This document shows positions 1-8,656 of a DNA stretch of 42,070 nucleotides, one piece after another. The notes under the pieces are model-generated. The model was not told the origin of the DNA. It saw only the letters and a program-made list of their open reading frames with translations, and made no database searches. The translations under genes and the position numbers were made by a program. This DNA comes from an uncultured Thalassotalea sp. GTDB taxonomy: Bacteria; Pseudomonadota; Gammaproteobacteria; Enterobacterales; Alteromonadaceae. Position 1 is the stretch's first letter. Each line of letters begins with the position of its first letter. The stretch lies in assembly GCA_947502355.1 (NCBI GenBank), contig CANMZP010000031.1:1-42070 (forward strand), read 5' to 3'.

Positions 1-185
1 TGGTCGGTGATGCAACATTCAAACTGCGACCCATTAGGTCTTTAACACCCCAAACCTTGGTTTGGTCCACTAATAAATTTTTTTAGATAGAAGTGGTCGG
101 TGATGCAACATTCAAACTGCGACCCATTAGGTCTTTAACACCCCAAACCTTGGTTTGGTCCACTAATAAACTTTTTAGATAGAAG
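1..185 (-). repeat. Two tandem degenerate copies of the tRNA-Pro 3' half
   Basis: Two direct units, starting at 1 and 94 (93 and 92 bp), run up to the intact tRNA-Pro that starts at 186. Read on the minus strand, each ends in the tRNA-Pro acceptor 3' strand with CCA (ATCACCGACCA) and a decayed T-arm, but the 5' half, D-arm and anticodon arm are not recognisable. Each carries the short palindrome CCAAACCTTGGTTTGG where the anticodon arm would be. The array may continue left of the window. They are tRNA-derived pseudo-copies, not functional tRNAs. Origin by unequal duplication or by past integration at a tRNA 3' end are both possible. Confidence 0.8.
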
Positions 186-262
186 TGGTCGGTGATGCAA
201 GATTCGAACTTGCGACCCCTTGGACCCAAACCAAGTGCGCTACCAAGCTGCGCTAATCACCG
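186..262 (-). tRNA. tRNA-Pro (anticodon TGG)
   Basis: The minus strand folds as a 77-nt cloverleaf. Acceptor stem CGGTGAT pairs with ATCACCG, the discriminator is A, and CCA is encoded. The anticodon stem CTTGG/CCAAG encloses the loop TTTGGGA, which places TGG at 34-36. The T-arm is GCAAG TTCGAAT CTTGC. It is identical to the copy at 533-609 and is the last intact tRNA of the operon. Confidence 0.96.
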
Positions 263-282
263 ACATATATCTAAGTGTAAAA

Positions 283-358
283 TGGGGTGGCTAATGGGAC
301 TTGAACCCACGACAACCGGAATCACAATCCGGGGCTCTACCAACTGAGCTATAGCCAC
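283..358 (-). tRNA. tRNA-His (anticodon GTG)
   Basis: Minus-strand cloverleaf with anticodon loop TTGTGAT between CCGGA and TCCGG, giving GTG. The genome encodes the extra G(-1) at 359, opposite discriminator C73, as expected for bacterial tRNA-His. CCA is encoded at the 3' end. It lies between tRNA-Arg and the downstream tRNA-Pro. Confidence 0.96.
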
Positions 359-389
359 CACTGAATTTTACCTTTGCCATTTGGGTAAA

Positions 390-466
<77 letters not shown>

Positions 467-532
467 AAAACAAATTACCTTAAAGGCTATATTAACTTCC
501 TTAAAAAGGAAAGCCAATATTTAATAGAAAAG

Positions 533-609
533 TGGTCGGTGATGCAAGATTCGAACTTGCGACCCCTTGGACCCAAACCAAGTGCGCTACCAAGCTGCGC
601 TAATCACCG
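533..609 (-). tRNA. tRNA-Pro (anticodon TGG), first gene of the operon
   Basis: Identical in sequence to the tRNA-Pro at 186-262. As the first gene in the direction of transcription it starts the order Pro-Arg-His-Pro, which resembles the argX-hisR-leuT-proM operon of E. coli but lacks the Leu gene and has an extra Pro gene in front. Confidence 0.96.
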
Positions 610-617
610 ACATATTT

Positions 618-646
618 TCTATTGTTGAAAGACTGTTGTCTGTCAA
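618..646 (-). promoter_or_regulatory. Probable promoter of the tRNA operon
   Basis: On the minus strand a perfect TTGACA (641-646) is followed after 17 nt by AATAGA (618-623), a weak -10. Transcription would start about 611, just before the first tRNA-Pro. The -35 is strong and the -10 is only a partial match. Confidence 0.45.
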
Positions 647-1049
647 CGGATGCGCATATTACCTAGCTCCATGAACATCGTCAAACCTTTTTTTATAAAA
701 TTTGTTTGTTCGTTCATTTTTACAGCGTTCAATAGCAAACCTGCGGTATTTTATACATCTCGAACAACAGCTGATGACATTTATCAGGCAGTTTTAACAA
801 AAAGGCCACCTTTGTTAAATTTATTTGTTGCTATCACTACTACACACCCGTTATTTATGCGAAAATGCCGCGCATTATTCGCTCTTAAAGTTAAAAGAAA
901 GAGCGGCATACAATTGCGAACGTAATTTCTTTTATTTACGGGTGAGATGGTAAAAAGATCACCCCAATCAAACTTAAATAAAAGGTGCGTTATCACTTGT
1001 TCAAGAATAATCATCATTAAAGACAATCCTCAGGGAGTTTTATTGCATT
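647..1049. other. Intergenic region between the tRNA operon and folD
   Basis: No gene is supported here. Short open frames exist but lack ribosome binding sites and protein character. GGGTGA (943-948) and TCACCC (960-965) could form a hairpin in a folD leader. I see no known riboswitch. Confidence 0.4.
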
Positions 1050-1907
1050 ATGTCTGCACAACTTATTGACGGCAAAGCCATTGCCCAACAAATCCGTACC
1101 AAAGTAAAAGAACGCGTACAGCAAAGGCTAAGTGAAGGGAAAAGAGCACCCGGTTTAGCTGTTGTTCTTGTTGGTCAAGATCCGGCATCACAAGTATACG
1201 TAGGCAGTAAACGCCGCGCTTGTGAAGAAGTAGGCTTTGTCTCAAAATCTTTTGATATGCCTGAGTCGACAACACAAGAAGAACTGTATGACTTAATTGA
1301 TCAATTAAATAACGACAACACCATTGACGGTATTTTGGTGCAACTGCCTTTACCCGAAAGTTTAGATGCTAATTTAATTATTGAACATATTTGCCCTAAT
1401 AAAGACGTTGATGGCTTTCACCCTAACAATGTCGGCAAATTAGCGCTTCGCCAGCCAGGTTTACGACCTTGTACACCTAAAGGCATTGTTACGCTAATCG
1501 AATCTACGGGTGTTAAACCACATGGTTTGGAAGCCGTTGTTGTAGGTGCCTCTAACATTGTTGGTAGACCAATGACCCTAGAGCTTTTATTAGCGGGCTG
1601 TACGACAACAACCACGCACCGCTTTACCAAAGATTTAGAGCAAAAAATTCGCCGTGCTGACTTGGTTGTTGTTGCCGTTGGTAAACCACAGTTTATTCCT
1701 GGTGAGTGGATTAAACCAGGTGCGATTGTTATTGATGTTGGTATTAACCGCTTAGATAGCGGTAAACTCGTTGGTGACGTTGAATTTGATGTTGCACGTG
1801 AGCATGCCGGTTACATTACTCCGGTACCTGGCGGCGTTGGCCCAATGACGGTAGCCAGTTTAATTGAAAATACATTGATTGCGTGTGAAGAGTTTCACAG
1901 TTACTAA
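1050..1907 (+). CDS. folD: Bifunctional methylenetetrahydrofolate dehydrogenase / methenyltetrahydrofolate cyclohydrolase FolD
   Basis: FolD interconverts 5,10-methylene-THF and 10-formyl-THF with NADP in the cytosol, supplying one-carbon units for purines and formyl-Met-tRNA. The 285-residue protein is close to the usual ~288. Visible are the active-site segment [11 protein letters not shown] with Tyr50 and Lys54, the NADP-binding segment [13 protein letters not shown] (about 163-175), and the C-terminal signature [14 protein letters not shown]. The ATG at 1050 aligns with the family N-terminus ([11 protein letters not shown]) and follows an AGGGAG stretch at a rather long distance. It is a single gene closed by a strong terminator. 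Confidence 0.97.
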   Translation: MSAQLIDGKAIAQQIRTKVKERVQQRLSEGKRAPGLAVVLVGQDPASQVYVGSKRRACEEVGFVSKSFDMPESTTQEELYDLIDQLNNDNTIDGILVQLPLPESLDANLIIEHICPNKDVDGFHPNNVGKLALRQPGLRPCTPKGIVTLIESTGVKPHGLEAVVVGASNIVGRPMTLELLLAGCTTTTTHRFTKDLEQKIRRADLVVVAVGKPQFIPGEWIKPGAIVIDVGINRLDSGKLVGDVEFDVAREHAGYITPVPGGVGPMTVASLIENTLIACEEFHSY

Positions 1908-1929
1908 CCGAACCTAATACCGATTTTAG

Positions 1930-1961
1930 GGCCTCTCAAGGTAAGCTTGAGAGGCCTTTTT
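1930..1961 (+). terminator. Rho-independent terminator of folD
   Basis: A perfect 11-bp stem, GGCCTCTCAAG (1930-1940) and CTTGAGAGGCC (1946-1956), has a 5-nt loop and a run of five T. It begins about 22 nt after the folD stop codon. Confidence 0.92.
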
Positions 1962-2152
1962 CTTTAATACACTTCCTCGCCTCATCGACGACAAAGCACA
2001 CGAAAACCTTTGATAAAACAACCAATCTGACCAGTTAAAATTCAGGTGCCCGGGTTACTAATTATGAATTACACAATTTCAGGTTAAAAAGTGATATCGG
2101 GAATACCCTGCGAGTAAAATGAGTTTTGTTAAGAAATACACAGAATGCTGGA

Positions 2153-2185
2153 GGAGATCCCATTGATAAAATTTCTGGGATGACG
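2153..2185. repeat. REP-like palindrome at the edge of the 57-bp array
   Basis: GGAGATCCCA (2153-2162) and TGGGATGACG (2176-2185) form an imperfect inverted repeat with stem ATCCCA/TGGGAT. A related GGAGATCC...GATGACG element sits at 41905-41941 beside the second 57-bp array. TGACG is shared with the first tandem unit. Confidence 0.6.
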
Positions 2186-2408
2186 TGCATGGAAGCACTA
2201 ATGCAGAGGCTGCTCATGGATGAGCGTATTTCCTCGGTGACGTGCATGGAAGCACTAATGCAGAGGTTGCTCATGGATGAGCGTATTTCCTCGGTGACGT
2301 GCATGGAAGCACTAATGCAGAGGCTGCTCATGGATGAGCGTATTTCCTCGGTGACGTGCATGGAAGCACTAATGCAGAGGCTGCTCATGGATGAGCGTAT
2401 TTCCTCGG
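2181..2408 (+). repeat. 57-bp tandem repeat array, four copies
   Basis: Four head-to-tail units start at 2181, 2238, 2295 and 2352. They are nearly identical: the second has GAGGTTGC where the others have GAGGCTGC. A fifth start (TGACG at 2409) diverges at once. Each unit holds two small hairpins, GTGC-ATGGAA-GCAC and GCTC-ATGGAT-GAGC. Because 57 is a multiple of three, frames stay open on both strands and translate to 19-residue repeats, but nothing supports translation. A diverged array with the same period and opposite orientation lies at the right end of the window. Confidence 0.95.
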
Positions 2409-2481
2409 TGACGGTTTACGGTTACTTAAATAGTGTGTCGTACAGAACGTAGAGCTTTCGCCTCTTTCACCTTTATATGCA

Positions 2482-2517
2482 AAAAAGCCACCTGATTGAT
2501 TCATCAGATGGCTTTTT
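2482..2517 (-). terminator. Terminator of cysS
   Basis: AAAAAGCCACCTGAT (2482-2496) and ATCAGATGGCTTTTT (2503-2517) form a long stem with one C/A mismatch and a 6-nt loop. It is T-rich on both sides, so it could act on both strands. It lies just past the cysS stop codon. Confidence 0.85.
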
Positions 2518-2542
2518 CTAACTCTTTCTCTGGACTAGCTAA

Positions 2543-3919
2543 CTAGCCACGACGCCAAGTAGTTTTACCTGCACTGTCTTCCAAAATAACGTTCATTGCT
2601 TTTAATTTATCGCGCGCATCATCTGCCATTGCCCAATCTTTGTTGGCACGAGCCGTATTGCGTTGTTCAATTAATTGTTCAATAAGTTGCGCCTCTTCGT
2701 CATCACCAGACTGGAAGAATGCTTCAGGCTCTTTCTGTGCGATGCCAATAACACCACCTAAGTGTTTTAATACGTAGGCTAGTTCACCGGCTTTTTGTGG
2801 GTCTGAGGCTTTAAGGCGGTTTACTTCTTTAGATAGTTCAAAGATCACTGGTAAAGCTTCTGGCGTATTGAAGTCATCGTTCATTGCCGCTTCAAAACGC
2901 TTAACGTAGTCATTATCAATTAAGTCTGTTTCAATCATTTCTACGCCACGCATGGCCGTGTAGATACGCTCAATAGAAGCTCTTGCCTGAGTTAAGTTCT
3001 CTTGTGAGTAATTTAACTGACTACGGTAATGACTTGATACCAAGAAGTAACGAACCGACTCGGCATCGTAAGTTTCTAATACACTGCGCAAGGTAAAGAA
3101 GTTGTTTAATGATTTAGACATCTTTTCTTTATTAATTTGCACCATGCCGCCATGCATCCAGTAGTTCACATACGGCGTGTCAAAGGCACAACATGACTGG
3201 GCAATTTCATTTTCATGGTGTGGGAACTGTAAATCGCTGCCGCCACCGTGAATATCAAAATGTGCGCCAAGGTGCTTTGAGTTCATTGCAGAACATTCAA
3301 TGTGCCAACCAGGGCGGCCTTCACCCCATGGTGACGCCCAAGACGGCTCACCAGGTTTTGCCATTTTCCATAATACGAAATCCAATGGATTACGCTTGGC
3401 TTCGTCAACGTCAACGCGAGAACCCGCTTGTAGCATATCCAGATTCTGTAGGCTTAACTTGCCGTAATCGTTGTAAGACTTAACATCAAACATAACATCG
3501 CCATTGCTTGCGACGTAGGCATGTTCTTTCTCAATCAACTTGGCAACCAAGTCAATGATTTCAGGCATGTGAGTCGTAACTTTAGGGGCAATATCTGGAC
3601 GTGATACGTTTAATGCATCAAGGTCGTCATACATATCCTGAGTCATGCGCTCAGTTAGGCTTTCACAACTTTCGTTATTTTCAGCCGCACGCTTGATGAT
3701 TTTGTCATCCACATCGGTAATGTTTCTTACGTGGGTTAACTCATACCCAATATGACGTAAATAACGGGCAATAACATCAAAGGCTACGTAAGTACGTGCA
3801 TGGCCAATATGACAATGATCGTAAATGGTGATACCGCAAACATACATGCCCACTTTTCCAGGATGGATTGGTTTAAACTCTTCCTTTTGACGGGTTAGCG
3901 TATTGTATATTTGTAACAT
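2543..3919 (-). CDS. cysS: Cysteinyl-tRNA synthetase
   Basis: This class I aminoacyl-tRNA synthetase charges tRNA-Cys. With the chosen start it has 458 residues (E. coli 461). Visible are the zinc-ligand Cys28 in MYVCG, the HIGH motif at 37-40, HIECS with the second zinc Cys, HHENE with further ligands, and KMSKS in EKMSKSLNN. The frame is open for 19 more codons, but [15 protein letters not shown] aligns exactly with the family N-terminus and GAGAG lies just upstream, so the start is at 3919. It diverges from ppiB and is convergent with folD across the repeat array. There is no T-box leader. Confidence 0.97.
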   Translation of the reverse strand: MLQIYNTLTRQKEEFKPIHPGKVGMYVCGITIYDHCHIGHARTYVAFDVIARYLRHIGYELTHVRNITDVDDKIIKRAAENNESCESLTERMTQDMYDDLDALNVSRPDIAPKVTTHMPEIIDLVAKLIEKEHAYVASNGDVMFDVKSYNDYGKLSLQNLDMLQAGSRVDVDEAKRNPLDFVLWKMAKPGEPSWASPWGEGRPGWHIECSAMNSKHLGAHFDIHGGGSDLQFPHHENEIAQSCCAFDTPYVNYWMHGGMVQINKEKMSKSLNNFFTLRSVLETYDAESVRYFLVSSHYRSQLNYSQENLTQARASIERIYTAMRGVEMIETDLIDNDYVKRFEAAMNDDFNTPEALPVIFELSKEVNRLKASDPQKAGELAYVLKHLGGVIGIAQKEPEAFFQSGDDEEAQLIEQLIEQRNTARANKDWAMADDARDKLKAMNVILEDSAGKTTWRRG

Positions 3920-4113
3920 TGGTACTCTCATAAATGATAAAGATAAATTTTTTCGCAATTCTACATGAACTGCCAAATAGAAACTAGCATGTATACTGAC
4001 AATCAGATATTTTGCTCGCTAAATTTGCCTTTGTTCGGTCTTTTGCCGACGCTTTTCACACAAATTTAGCATTTTCGTGCTTAAAATCATAAAGCTTAGC
4101 ACCACATTAGCTC

Positions 4114-4141
4114 TTTACAGGAGTTGCCAGTAGGTTACAAT
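4114..4141 (+). promoter_or_regulatory. Sigma-70-type promoter of ppiB-lpxH
   Basis: TTTACA (4114-4119), a 16-nt spacer and TACAAT (4136-4141) are each one base from consensus. The implied leader is about 50 nt, ending in AAGGTAAAG before the ppiB ATG. Confidence 0.65.
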
Positions 4142-4196
4142 CCATGCCATTAAATGCGAAAAAGCAAATAATTAAAAACGATTAAGGTAAAGAAAC

Positions 4197-4688
4197 ATGA
4201 TCACATTCAAGACCAATTTAGGTGATATTAAAATCGCACTGGATTTTGACAAAGCCCCAGTTACAGCAGCTAACTTTAAACAATATTGTGAAGAAGGCTT
4301 TTACGAAGGCACTATTTTTCACCGTGTAATTAAAGGTTTTATGGCCCAAGGCGGTGGTTTTGAATCAGGCATGCTTGAAAAAGACACGCGTGCTAGCATC
4401 AAAAACGAAGCAAACAATGGCCTAAGCAACAAGCGTGGCACTTTAGCCATGGCTCGTACTCAAGACCCACACTCAGCTTCTGCACAGTTTTTCATTAACC
4501 TAGTAGACAACAACTTCTTAGACTTTAAAAACGAGTCTGTGCAAGGTTGGGGTTACTGTGTATTTGGTGAAGTTGCTGAAGGTATGGACATCGTTGATAA
4601 AATGACACTGGTTGAAACCGGTCGTCGTGGTTACCATGATGATGTACCAAAAGACGAAATCATTGTTGAATCTGTTGAAGTTGCCTAA
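4197..4688 (+). CDS. ppiB: Peptidyl-prolyl cis-trans isomerase B (cytoplasmic cyclophilin)
   Basis: The protein catalyses cis-trans isomerisation of peptidyl-proline bonds and assists folding. It has 163 residues with no signal peptide, matching cytoplasmic PpiB (164) rather than periplasmic PpiA. The cyclophilin core is visible: [15 protein letters not shown] with the catalytic Arg, then [16 protein letters not shown], and the tryptophan-containing [12 protein letters not shown]. The start has a good ribosome binding site (AAGG, 9 nt). It is followed after 14 nt by lpxH, a pairing conserved in many gammaproteobacteria. Confidence 0.96.
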   Translation: MITFKTNLGDIKIALDFDKAPVTAANFKQYCEEGFYEGTIFHRVIKGFMAQGGGFESGMLEKDTRASIKNEANNGLSNKRGTLAMARTQDPHSASAQFFINLVDNNFLDFKNESVQGWGYCVFGEVAEGMDIVDKMTLVETGRRGYHDDVPKDEIIVESVEVA

Positions 4689-4702
4689 GCGCCCGTAAAT
4701 AC

Positions 4703-5437
4703 GTGCCTGTAACTTACTTTATAGCAGATCTGCATCTAAGTCCGGAGCGAGAGGATATTACCTCTTGTTTTCTGGACTTTTTGCGACATGAAGCACCGAA
4801 AGCTGAAAAGCTGTATATTCTTGGTGACTTCTTTGAATACTGGGTTGGCGACGATGATGATGAGCCGTTCGTGCTTAATATGGCCAAGCAATTAAAAGCC
4901 TTGCGTGACAAAGGCACTCAAATCTTCTTCATCCATGGCAATCGTGACTTCCTATTAGGTAACAAATACGCGCAAAAAGCAGGTATGATCCTGTTGCCAG
5001 AATCGCAACTCATCGATATTTACGGCACAAAAGCCCTGATCATGCATGGCGACACCCTGTGTACTCGTGATGTTGATTATCAAAAGTTTCGCAAAAAATC
5101 GCGCAGCTGGTGGTGGCAATTAATCATTAAAAGTCTGCCTTTGTCGATGCGTAAAAAAATTGCTGCAGATTATCGACAAAAGTCTACGAAGCAAAAGCAA
5201 GACCTTGCAACAGACATCATGGATGTCACGCAATCAGAAGTGGAGAATTCATTAAAAAGCGCTGATAGCTTATTATTGATCCATGGTCATACTCACCGAC
5301 CCAATATTCATACATTTGACCTAGACGGCCAAGTCGGCAAGCGGATTGTATTAGGTGATTGGTATAGTCAAGGTGCTTGGTTAAAAGTAACGCCCGATAG
5401 TATGGACCTTTTATACACGCCTTTGGGGAAAGCATAA
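4703..5437 (+). CDS. lpxH: UDP-2,3-diacylglucosamine diphosphatase LpxH
   Basis: LpxH hydrolyses UDP-2,3-diacylglucosamine to lipid X and UMP, the fourth step of lipid A synthesis, at the inner face of the membrane. The calcineurin-like metal site can be followed: DLHL (Asp9, His11), GDFFEYWVGDD, HGNRDF, MHGDTLCTRD and HGHTHRP. The 244 residues match the usual ~240. The start is a GTG 14 nt after the ppiB stop; MPVTYFIADLHL fits the family N-terminus and no ATG lies before the first metal ligands. Confidence 0.96.
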   Translation: MPVTYFIADLHLSPEREDITSCFLDFLRHEAPKAEKLYILGDFFEYWVGDDDDEPFVLNMAKQLKALRDKGTQIFFIHGNRDFLLGNKYAQKAGMILLPESQLIDIYGTKALIMHGDTLCTRDVDYQKFRKKSRSWWWQLIIKSLPLSMRKKIAADYRQKSTKQKQDLATDIMDVTQSEVENSLKSADSLLLIHGHTHRPNIHTFDLDGQVGKRIVLGDWYSQGAWLKVTPDSMDLLYTPLGKA

Positions 5438-5484
5438 CAAACATTTAACTAACTGATATATAAACACCTTTTTAATAGCTCATC

Positions 5485-5512
5485 AGCTTAATCTGCTTTT
5501 CTTAAGCTTTTT
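5485..5512 (+). terminator. Possible weak terminator after lpxH
   Basis: AGCTTAA (5485-5491) and TTAAGCT (5502-5508) form a 7-bp AT-rich stem with a 10-nt loop, followed by T5. It lies about 50 nt after the lpxH stop. Confidence 0.45.
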
Positions 5513-5633
5513 ATTATAAAAGCACTCCTAAAAAATCATCTCTTCATCAGGCATTCCCGCCCCTATGCCGTTAGTTTTAATAACGTTCGATTGTTTATGC
5601 CATCTACCTTTAACGTGTACCTTAGGAGCAATT

Positions 5634-5702
5634 ATGAAAACCACTATTTTAATTAATCTAATGATTTTGGTTTCGGTGATCGGTTACGGTTCATTCTATT
5701 AA
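5634..5702 (+). CDS. Probable 22-residue hydrophobic peptide
   Basis: ATG at 5634 is preceded by an excellent ribosome binding site (TTAGGAGCAATT). The frame ends in TAA at 5700-5702 and encodes MKTTILINLMILVSVIGYGS followed by Phe-Tyr. One Lys is followed by a single hydrophobic stretch, so it would be a one-helix membrane peptide. It does not overlap another gene and is followed 100 nt later by a strong terminator, which makes a self-contained small transcript. I do not recognise the family. Alternatives are a leader peptide, a toxin-like peptide, or a chance frame inside an sRNA. Confidence 0.5.
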   Translation: MKTTILINLMILVSVIGYGSFY

Positions 5703-5805
5703 ACGAATAACCGCTAAGCTGAATGACACCTAATAGGGGCTCTGTAGATTTCATGATATATTCGTTATTAGTAAGTAAGTGAAAGTGCTTCTGGTGGTCT
5801 TTTTT

Positions 5806-5834
5806 AAAGCGGCAGCTTTGTTTGCCGCTTTTTT
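5806..5834. terminator. Rho-independent terminator of the small transcript
   Basis: A perfect 9-bp stem, AAAGCGGCA (5806-5814) and TGCCGCTTT (5823-5831), has an 8-nt loop and a run of T to 5834. T-runs flank both sides, so it may work in both directions. No gene other than the 22-residue ORF lies close before it on the plus strand. Confidence 0.85.
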
Positions 5835-6497
5835 GTGTGTGCAGACTTATCCGCTCAACTTAGCTAAACAGCGTAGGAATAAGCTAACTGCTCCGAAACA
5901 ATGAACCTTACTAACCCTCAAATGTGCAAAGTAAAGCATCGACATCGTCAATTTAACCGACCAAACATTTAATGCCTAACCACGATTTGACTGGCAAAGA
6001 TAAGCGCTTTAGATTATAGGAAACTTAAGGTGTTGTCGTGTTGTGCTAGGAATAATCATTTGCGTTATTCACTTTACGGAAAGCGCCTTTTAAGTCATAC
6101 AAACGCATCCATTTAAGCAAACTCTAAACGCAATCCTTCGAGTAAGCTCTATACGCTAAGCAGAGTTCAGGGCCCGAAGCATGAGATTTTCATTTAATCC
6201 TACCGACAGTTCATGGCATTGATTTAGTCATTACAAAAGAATATGTTCTTTGGTGCGTATTTTCCGCCGTGGTAAAACTGAGTAGCTAAACCTGAACGGC
6301 TAAACCTGACCAGCTAGATAAGGTGCAAATACCCATTGAATTAAAATCACGAGTACCGCAATTAAAGCTTCATTATCCAAGAGGTAAGTTTTTCATCAGG
6401 TAAATTATTTTTTAAAATTATAATTTCATCAGGAAACACTAAATAATAACCTTTATATTAATCTAACGGAGTGTTCTAACTTGAAGTGGGAGGCGTC
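5835..6497. other. Gene-poor interval of about 660 bp
   Basis: I see no convincing gene, tRNA or riboswitch. TTTCATCAGG occurs twice in direct orientation (6391-6400 and 6424-6433, 33 bp apart, about three helical turns) in AT-rich DNA before the downstream gene, and could be a pair of operator half-sites. GCTAAACCTGA also occurs twice near 6285-6310. Confidence 0.35.
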
Positions 6498-6845
6498 ATG
6501 AAAATCAACCGCTTGCTCAATCTTATGGCTCTAGTTGTTGTCGTTGGATATACCCCTTATTCGAGTGCACAAATGTCACCTCAATTAGAAGGAGCTTTGA
6601 TTGATGTTTGTAAAGCAGCAAAATCAAATAACGGCTTACGATTAAAGCAATCTATGGCAGCTTATAACTTAAAACCTAAAACGGTGGTGTTGCGTGTGGT
6701 TTGTAACGGTGAGAATATTATCGACTTTGCCTATTCCAACCAAGCGCTTAAAACAGCACAACAATTAGAGCGTAACTTAGGGAATATCGATATTAAAGAT
6801 ATCGCTTTTAACCATAACAACAAGTGGTATGTATCAATAGAGTAA
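6498..6845 (+). CDS. Small secreted DUF3718-type protein
   Basis: A 115-residue protein with a signal peptide (MKINRLLNLM, then a hydrophobic core, cleavage likely after SSA near residue 24). The mature part has two cysteines, in DVCKAAKSN (Cys38) and VVCNGENI (Cys69), that could form a periplasmic disulphide. The VCNG signature and size fit DUF3718 proteins of marine gammaproteobacteria, whose function is unknown to me. The ATG at 6498 is preferred to an in-frame GTG at 6486 because GGGAGG lies 4-9 nt upstream. It is a single gene with its own terminator. Confidence 0.75.
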   Translation: MKINRLLNLMALVVVVGYTPYSSAQMSPQLEGALIDVCKAAKSNNGLRLKQSMAAYNLKPKTVVLRVVCNGENIIDFAYSNQALKTAQQLERNLGNIDIKDIAFNHNNKWYVSIE

Positions 6846-6868
6846 TGCATGCGCGCGCAATAAACGTT

Positions 6869-6895
6869 AAGCGGCGACCTGTAGGTTGCCGCTTT
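6869..6895 (+). terminator. Terminator after the DUF3718-type gene
   Basis: AAGCGGCGACC (6869-6879) and GGTTGCCGCTT (6884-6894) pair along their whole length with one G-U pair and a TGTA loop. The T-tract after it is short. Confidence 0.7.
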
Positions 6896-6921
6896 GTTGA
6901 TGAGCAATGTGCTTTGCACGA

Positions 6922-7698
6922 TTATTTGCTTTGATAATTATCGCTTGGGGTACCTGAATGGAACTTGAAATCGTCATCTTCTGATAAGATAAGCTGAGCC
7001 TCGATTTCACCAAAATAACGAACCCGTTCGGTGATATCTTTACCAGCTATTTGTCTGGCCAGCTCAAGGTAATCCTGATAATGACGCGCTTCTGAACGTA
7101 ATAATGAAACGTAAAACTTATTGAGTTGCTCATCTAAGAATGGCGCTAGCTTGGCAAATCGCTCACATGAGCGTGCTTCTATATAGGCACCAATAATTAA
7201 CTTATCCACTAGGGCATCTGGTTCATAAGTTTTAACGTGCTTTAGTAGCCCCTTGGCATAGCGCCCTGCCCTTATGTTTTGGTAAGGGATATTTCGCTCG
7301 GTCATGATTTCGAGTACTTGATAGAAGTGATGAAGCTCCTCTTTAATCAACAACACCATTTTATCAATGAGATCCTGACCATAGGGTGAGTTAGATTTCG
7401 GTAAAATGGATTTGGTTAATTTTTCCGCCTTACCAAGACTTTGCAAATCACCGCTTTTCTTATAAACAAACTCTTCAAAAGGTTTAAGCCACTCTAATAA
7501 AGCTTGCGCACTTTGGGCATCGACAGCGTATTTTCGAATTAGAAACATTGCCGATTGAGCGGCTTTTAGCTCACACAACAAATGATCAATGAGGATCAAG
7601 GGTAAATTACTTGGCTTTTGCGCCTCTGCGATCCATTTATCTGGGGTTTGGCAGTGTAGGAAGTTCAATATAGGGTCAAGTAGATTATTATTGTTCAT
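6922..7698 (-). CDS. miaE: tRNA-(ms2io6A37) hydroxylase MiaE
   Basis: MiaE is a diiron monooxygenase that hydroxylates the isopentenyl side chain of ms2i6A at tRNA position 37. The 258-residue protein shows carboxylate/histidine ligand motifs of a four-helix diiron bundle: LLCELKAAQSA, KEELHHFYQVLE, IEARSCERF and SEARHYQDYLEL. The C-terminal ~25 residues are acidic and look disordered. It is a single gene, divergent from the tetR-type gene. MiaE is found in a subset of gammaproteobacteria and needs MiaA/MiaB products, which are not in this window. Confidence 0.93.
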   Translation of the reverse strand: MNNNNLLDPILNFLHCQTPDKWIAEAQKPSNLPLILIDHLLCELKAAQSAMFLIRKYAVDAQSAQALLEWLKPFEEFVYKKSGDLQSLGKAEKLTKSILPKSNSPYGQDLIDKMVLLIKEELHHFYQVLEIMTERNIPYQNIRAGRYAKGLLKHVKTYEPDALVDKLIIGAYIEARSCERFAKLAPFLDEQLNKFYVSLLRSEARHYQDYLELARQIAGKDITERVRYFGEIEAQLILSEDDDFKFHSGTPSDNYQSK

Positions 7699-7982
7699 AT
7701 TAAAATTCGGCTAATGAAAAATTAAATGATTCTAACATGATAGCTGGTTATGCCTAAATCTATTATCGACTCTGCATCATAAAAATCATGGTTTCGGGAA
7801 AACAAAATCAACGGCATATAAAACATTCGTAACGAAACCTCAACATGTATCCAAAGTGTTACTTATGTGCAAATATATTTAACTTTTACCCTATATTTGA
7901 TTGCAAATTTTGAACAATGGCTTTACCTTATGGCAATTATAAAATAAAAAATTTTATCAAGTTAACGAAAAGGTCATTTTTT

Positions 7983-8642
7983 ATGTCATCGGCGAACGTC
8001 ACTAGGCGATCAAAAGGCGAGCAAACCCGTCAAAAAATTCTTGAAGCAGCGATTGAAGTCATTGCGCAATCAGGAATTAAAGGCACCACCCACAGAGCGG
8101 TTGCGCAACAAGCCAATATCCAACTTTCTCTGACGACGTATTACTTTGTCGATATTAAAGAGCTGATCACCGAAGCCATCACCATGAGTTGTGAACGCTA
8201 CCTTGCTAATGGTCAGGATGCCCTTAATGAATTAATTTCTGCCATTACGTTTTATGATGCCGCCACGTTACGTAAAGCGTCGACCAAACAAGTGTTGTGT
8301 GAAAAGCTTTCTCAGATAATTGCGGGTTATGTATACGACAATATCATTAACCAACGTACCTCAATGGCCGTTCAGCAAGTCTTTCTAACCGAGCGCCTTT
8401 ATATTCCAAAGCTGAAAGAGCTGGCACAAAAACATGTTGAAATCACTGAAGAGCGTTTTTATAAGTTTTGCTCGTTCTTTAATAAAATCGACCCAGAAAT
8501 TGACGCAGAATTAACCATGATAGTGATCACGCGTATTGAGTCACGATACATCAACACGCCAGTTGAACAAATTGATAAGGATTTGATTCTCAGGTTGGTA
8601 CGTCGTCAATTTGGTTTTGTTTTAGGTTTGAAAAAGCAATAG
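7983..8642 (+). CDS. TetR-family transcriptional regulator
   Basis: A 219-residue one-domain regulator. The N-terminal DNA-binding segment is typical: RRSKGEQTRQKILEAA, then a helix-turn-helix at about 35-56 (GTTHRAVAQQANIQLSLTTY). The C-terminal helical ligand domain is not assignable. The frame is open 22 codons further upstream, but the ATG at 7983 follows AAAAGG at a suitable distance and family N-termini begin here. TTCGT-A-ACGAA (7826-7836) upstream is a perfect palindrome that could be its operator. A 91-residue gene follows after 14 nt, probably in the same transcript. Confidence 0.85.
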   Translation: MSSANVTRRSKGEQTRQKILEAAIEVIAQSGIKGTTHRAVAQQANIQLSLTTYYFVDIKELITEAITMSCERYLANGQDALNELISAITFYDAATLRKASTKQVLCEKLSQIIAGYVYDNIINQRTSMAVQQVFLTERLYIPKLKELAQKHVEITEERFYKFCSFFNKIDPEIDAELTMIVITRIESRYINTPVEQIDKDLILRLVRRQFGFVLGLKKQ

Positions 8643-8656
8643 CATCCACTATCCCA

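Noticed and set aside
650-925. 91-residue frame between the tRNA operon and folD
   Set aside because: It overlaps the likely tRNA promoter side, has no ribosome binding site, and has no protein-family character.
2181-2408. CRISPR array
   Set aside because: Repeats are directly abutting with no unique spacers, and no cas genes are present.
2062-2452. Two 108-residue frames on opposite strands across the 57-bp array, encoding 19-residue repeats
   Set aside because: They are open only because 57 is divisible by three. Both strands are open equally, there is no ribosome binding site or signal, and the hairpins explain the conservation better.
3920-4113. T-box or other leader RNA upstream of cysS
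   Set aside because: No specifier loop or T-box sequence is visible, and T-boxes are not expected in gammaproteobacteria.
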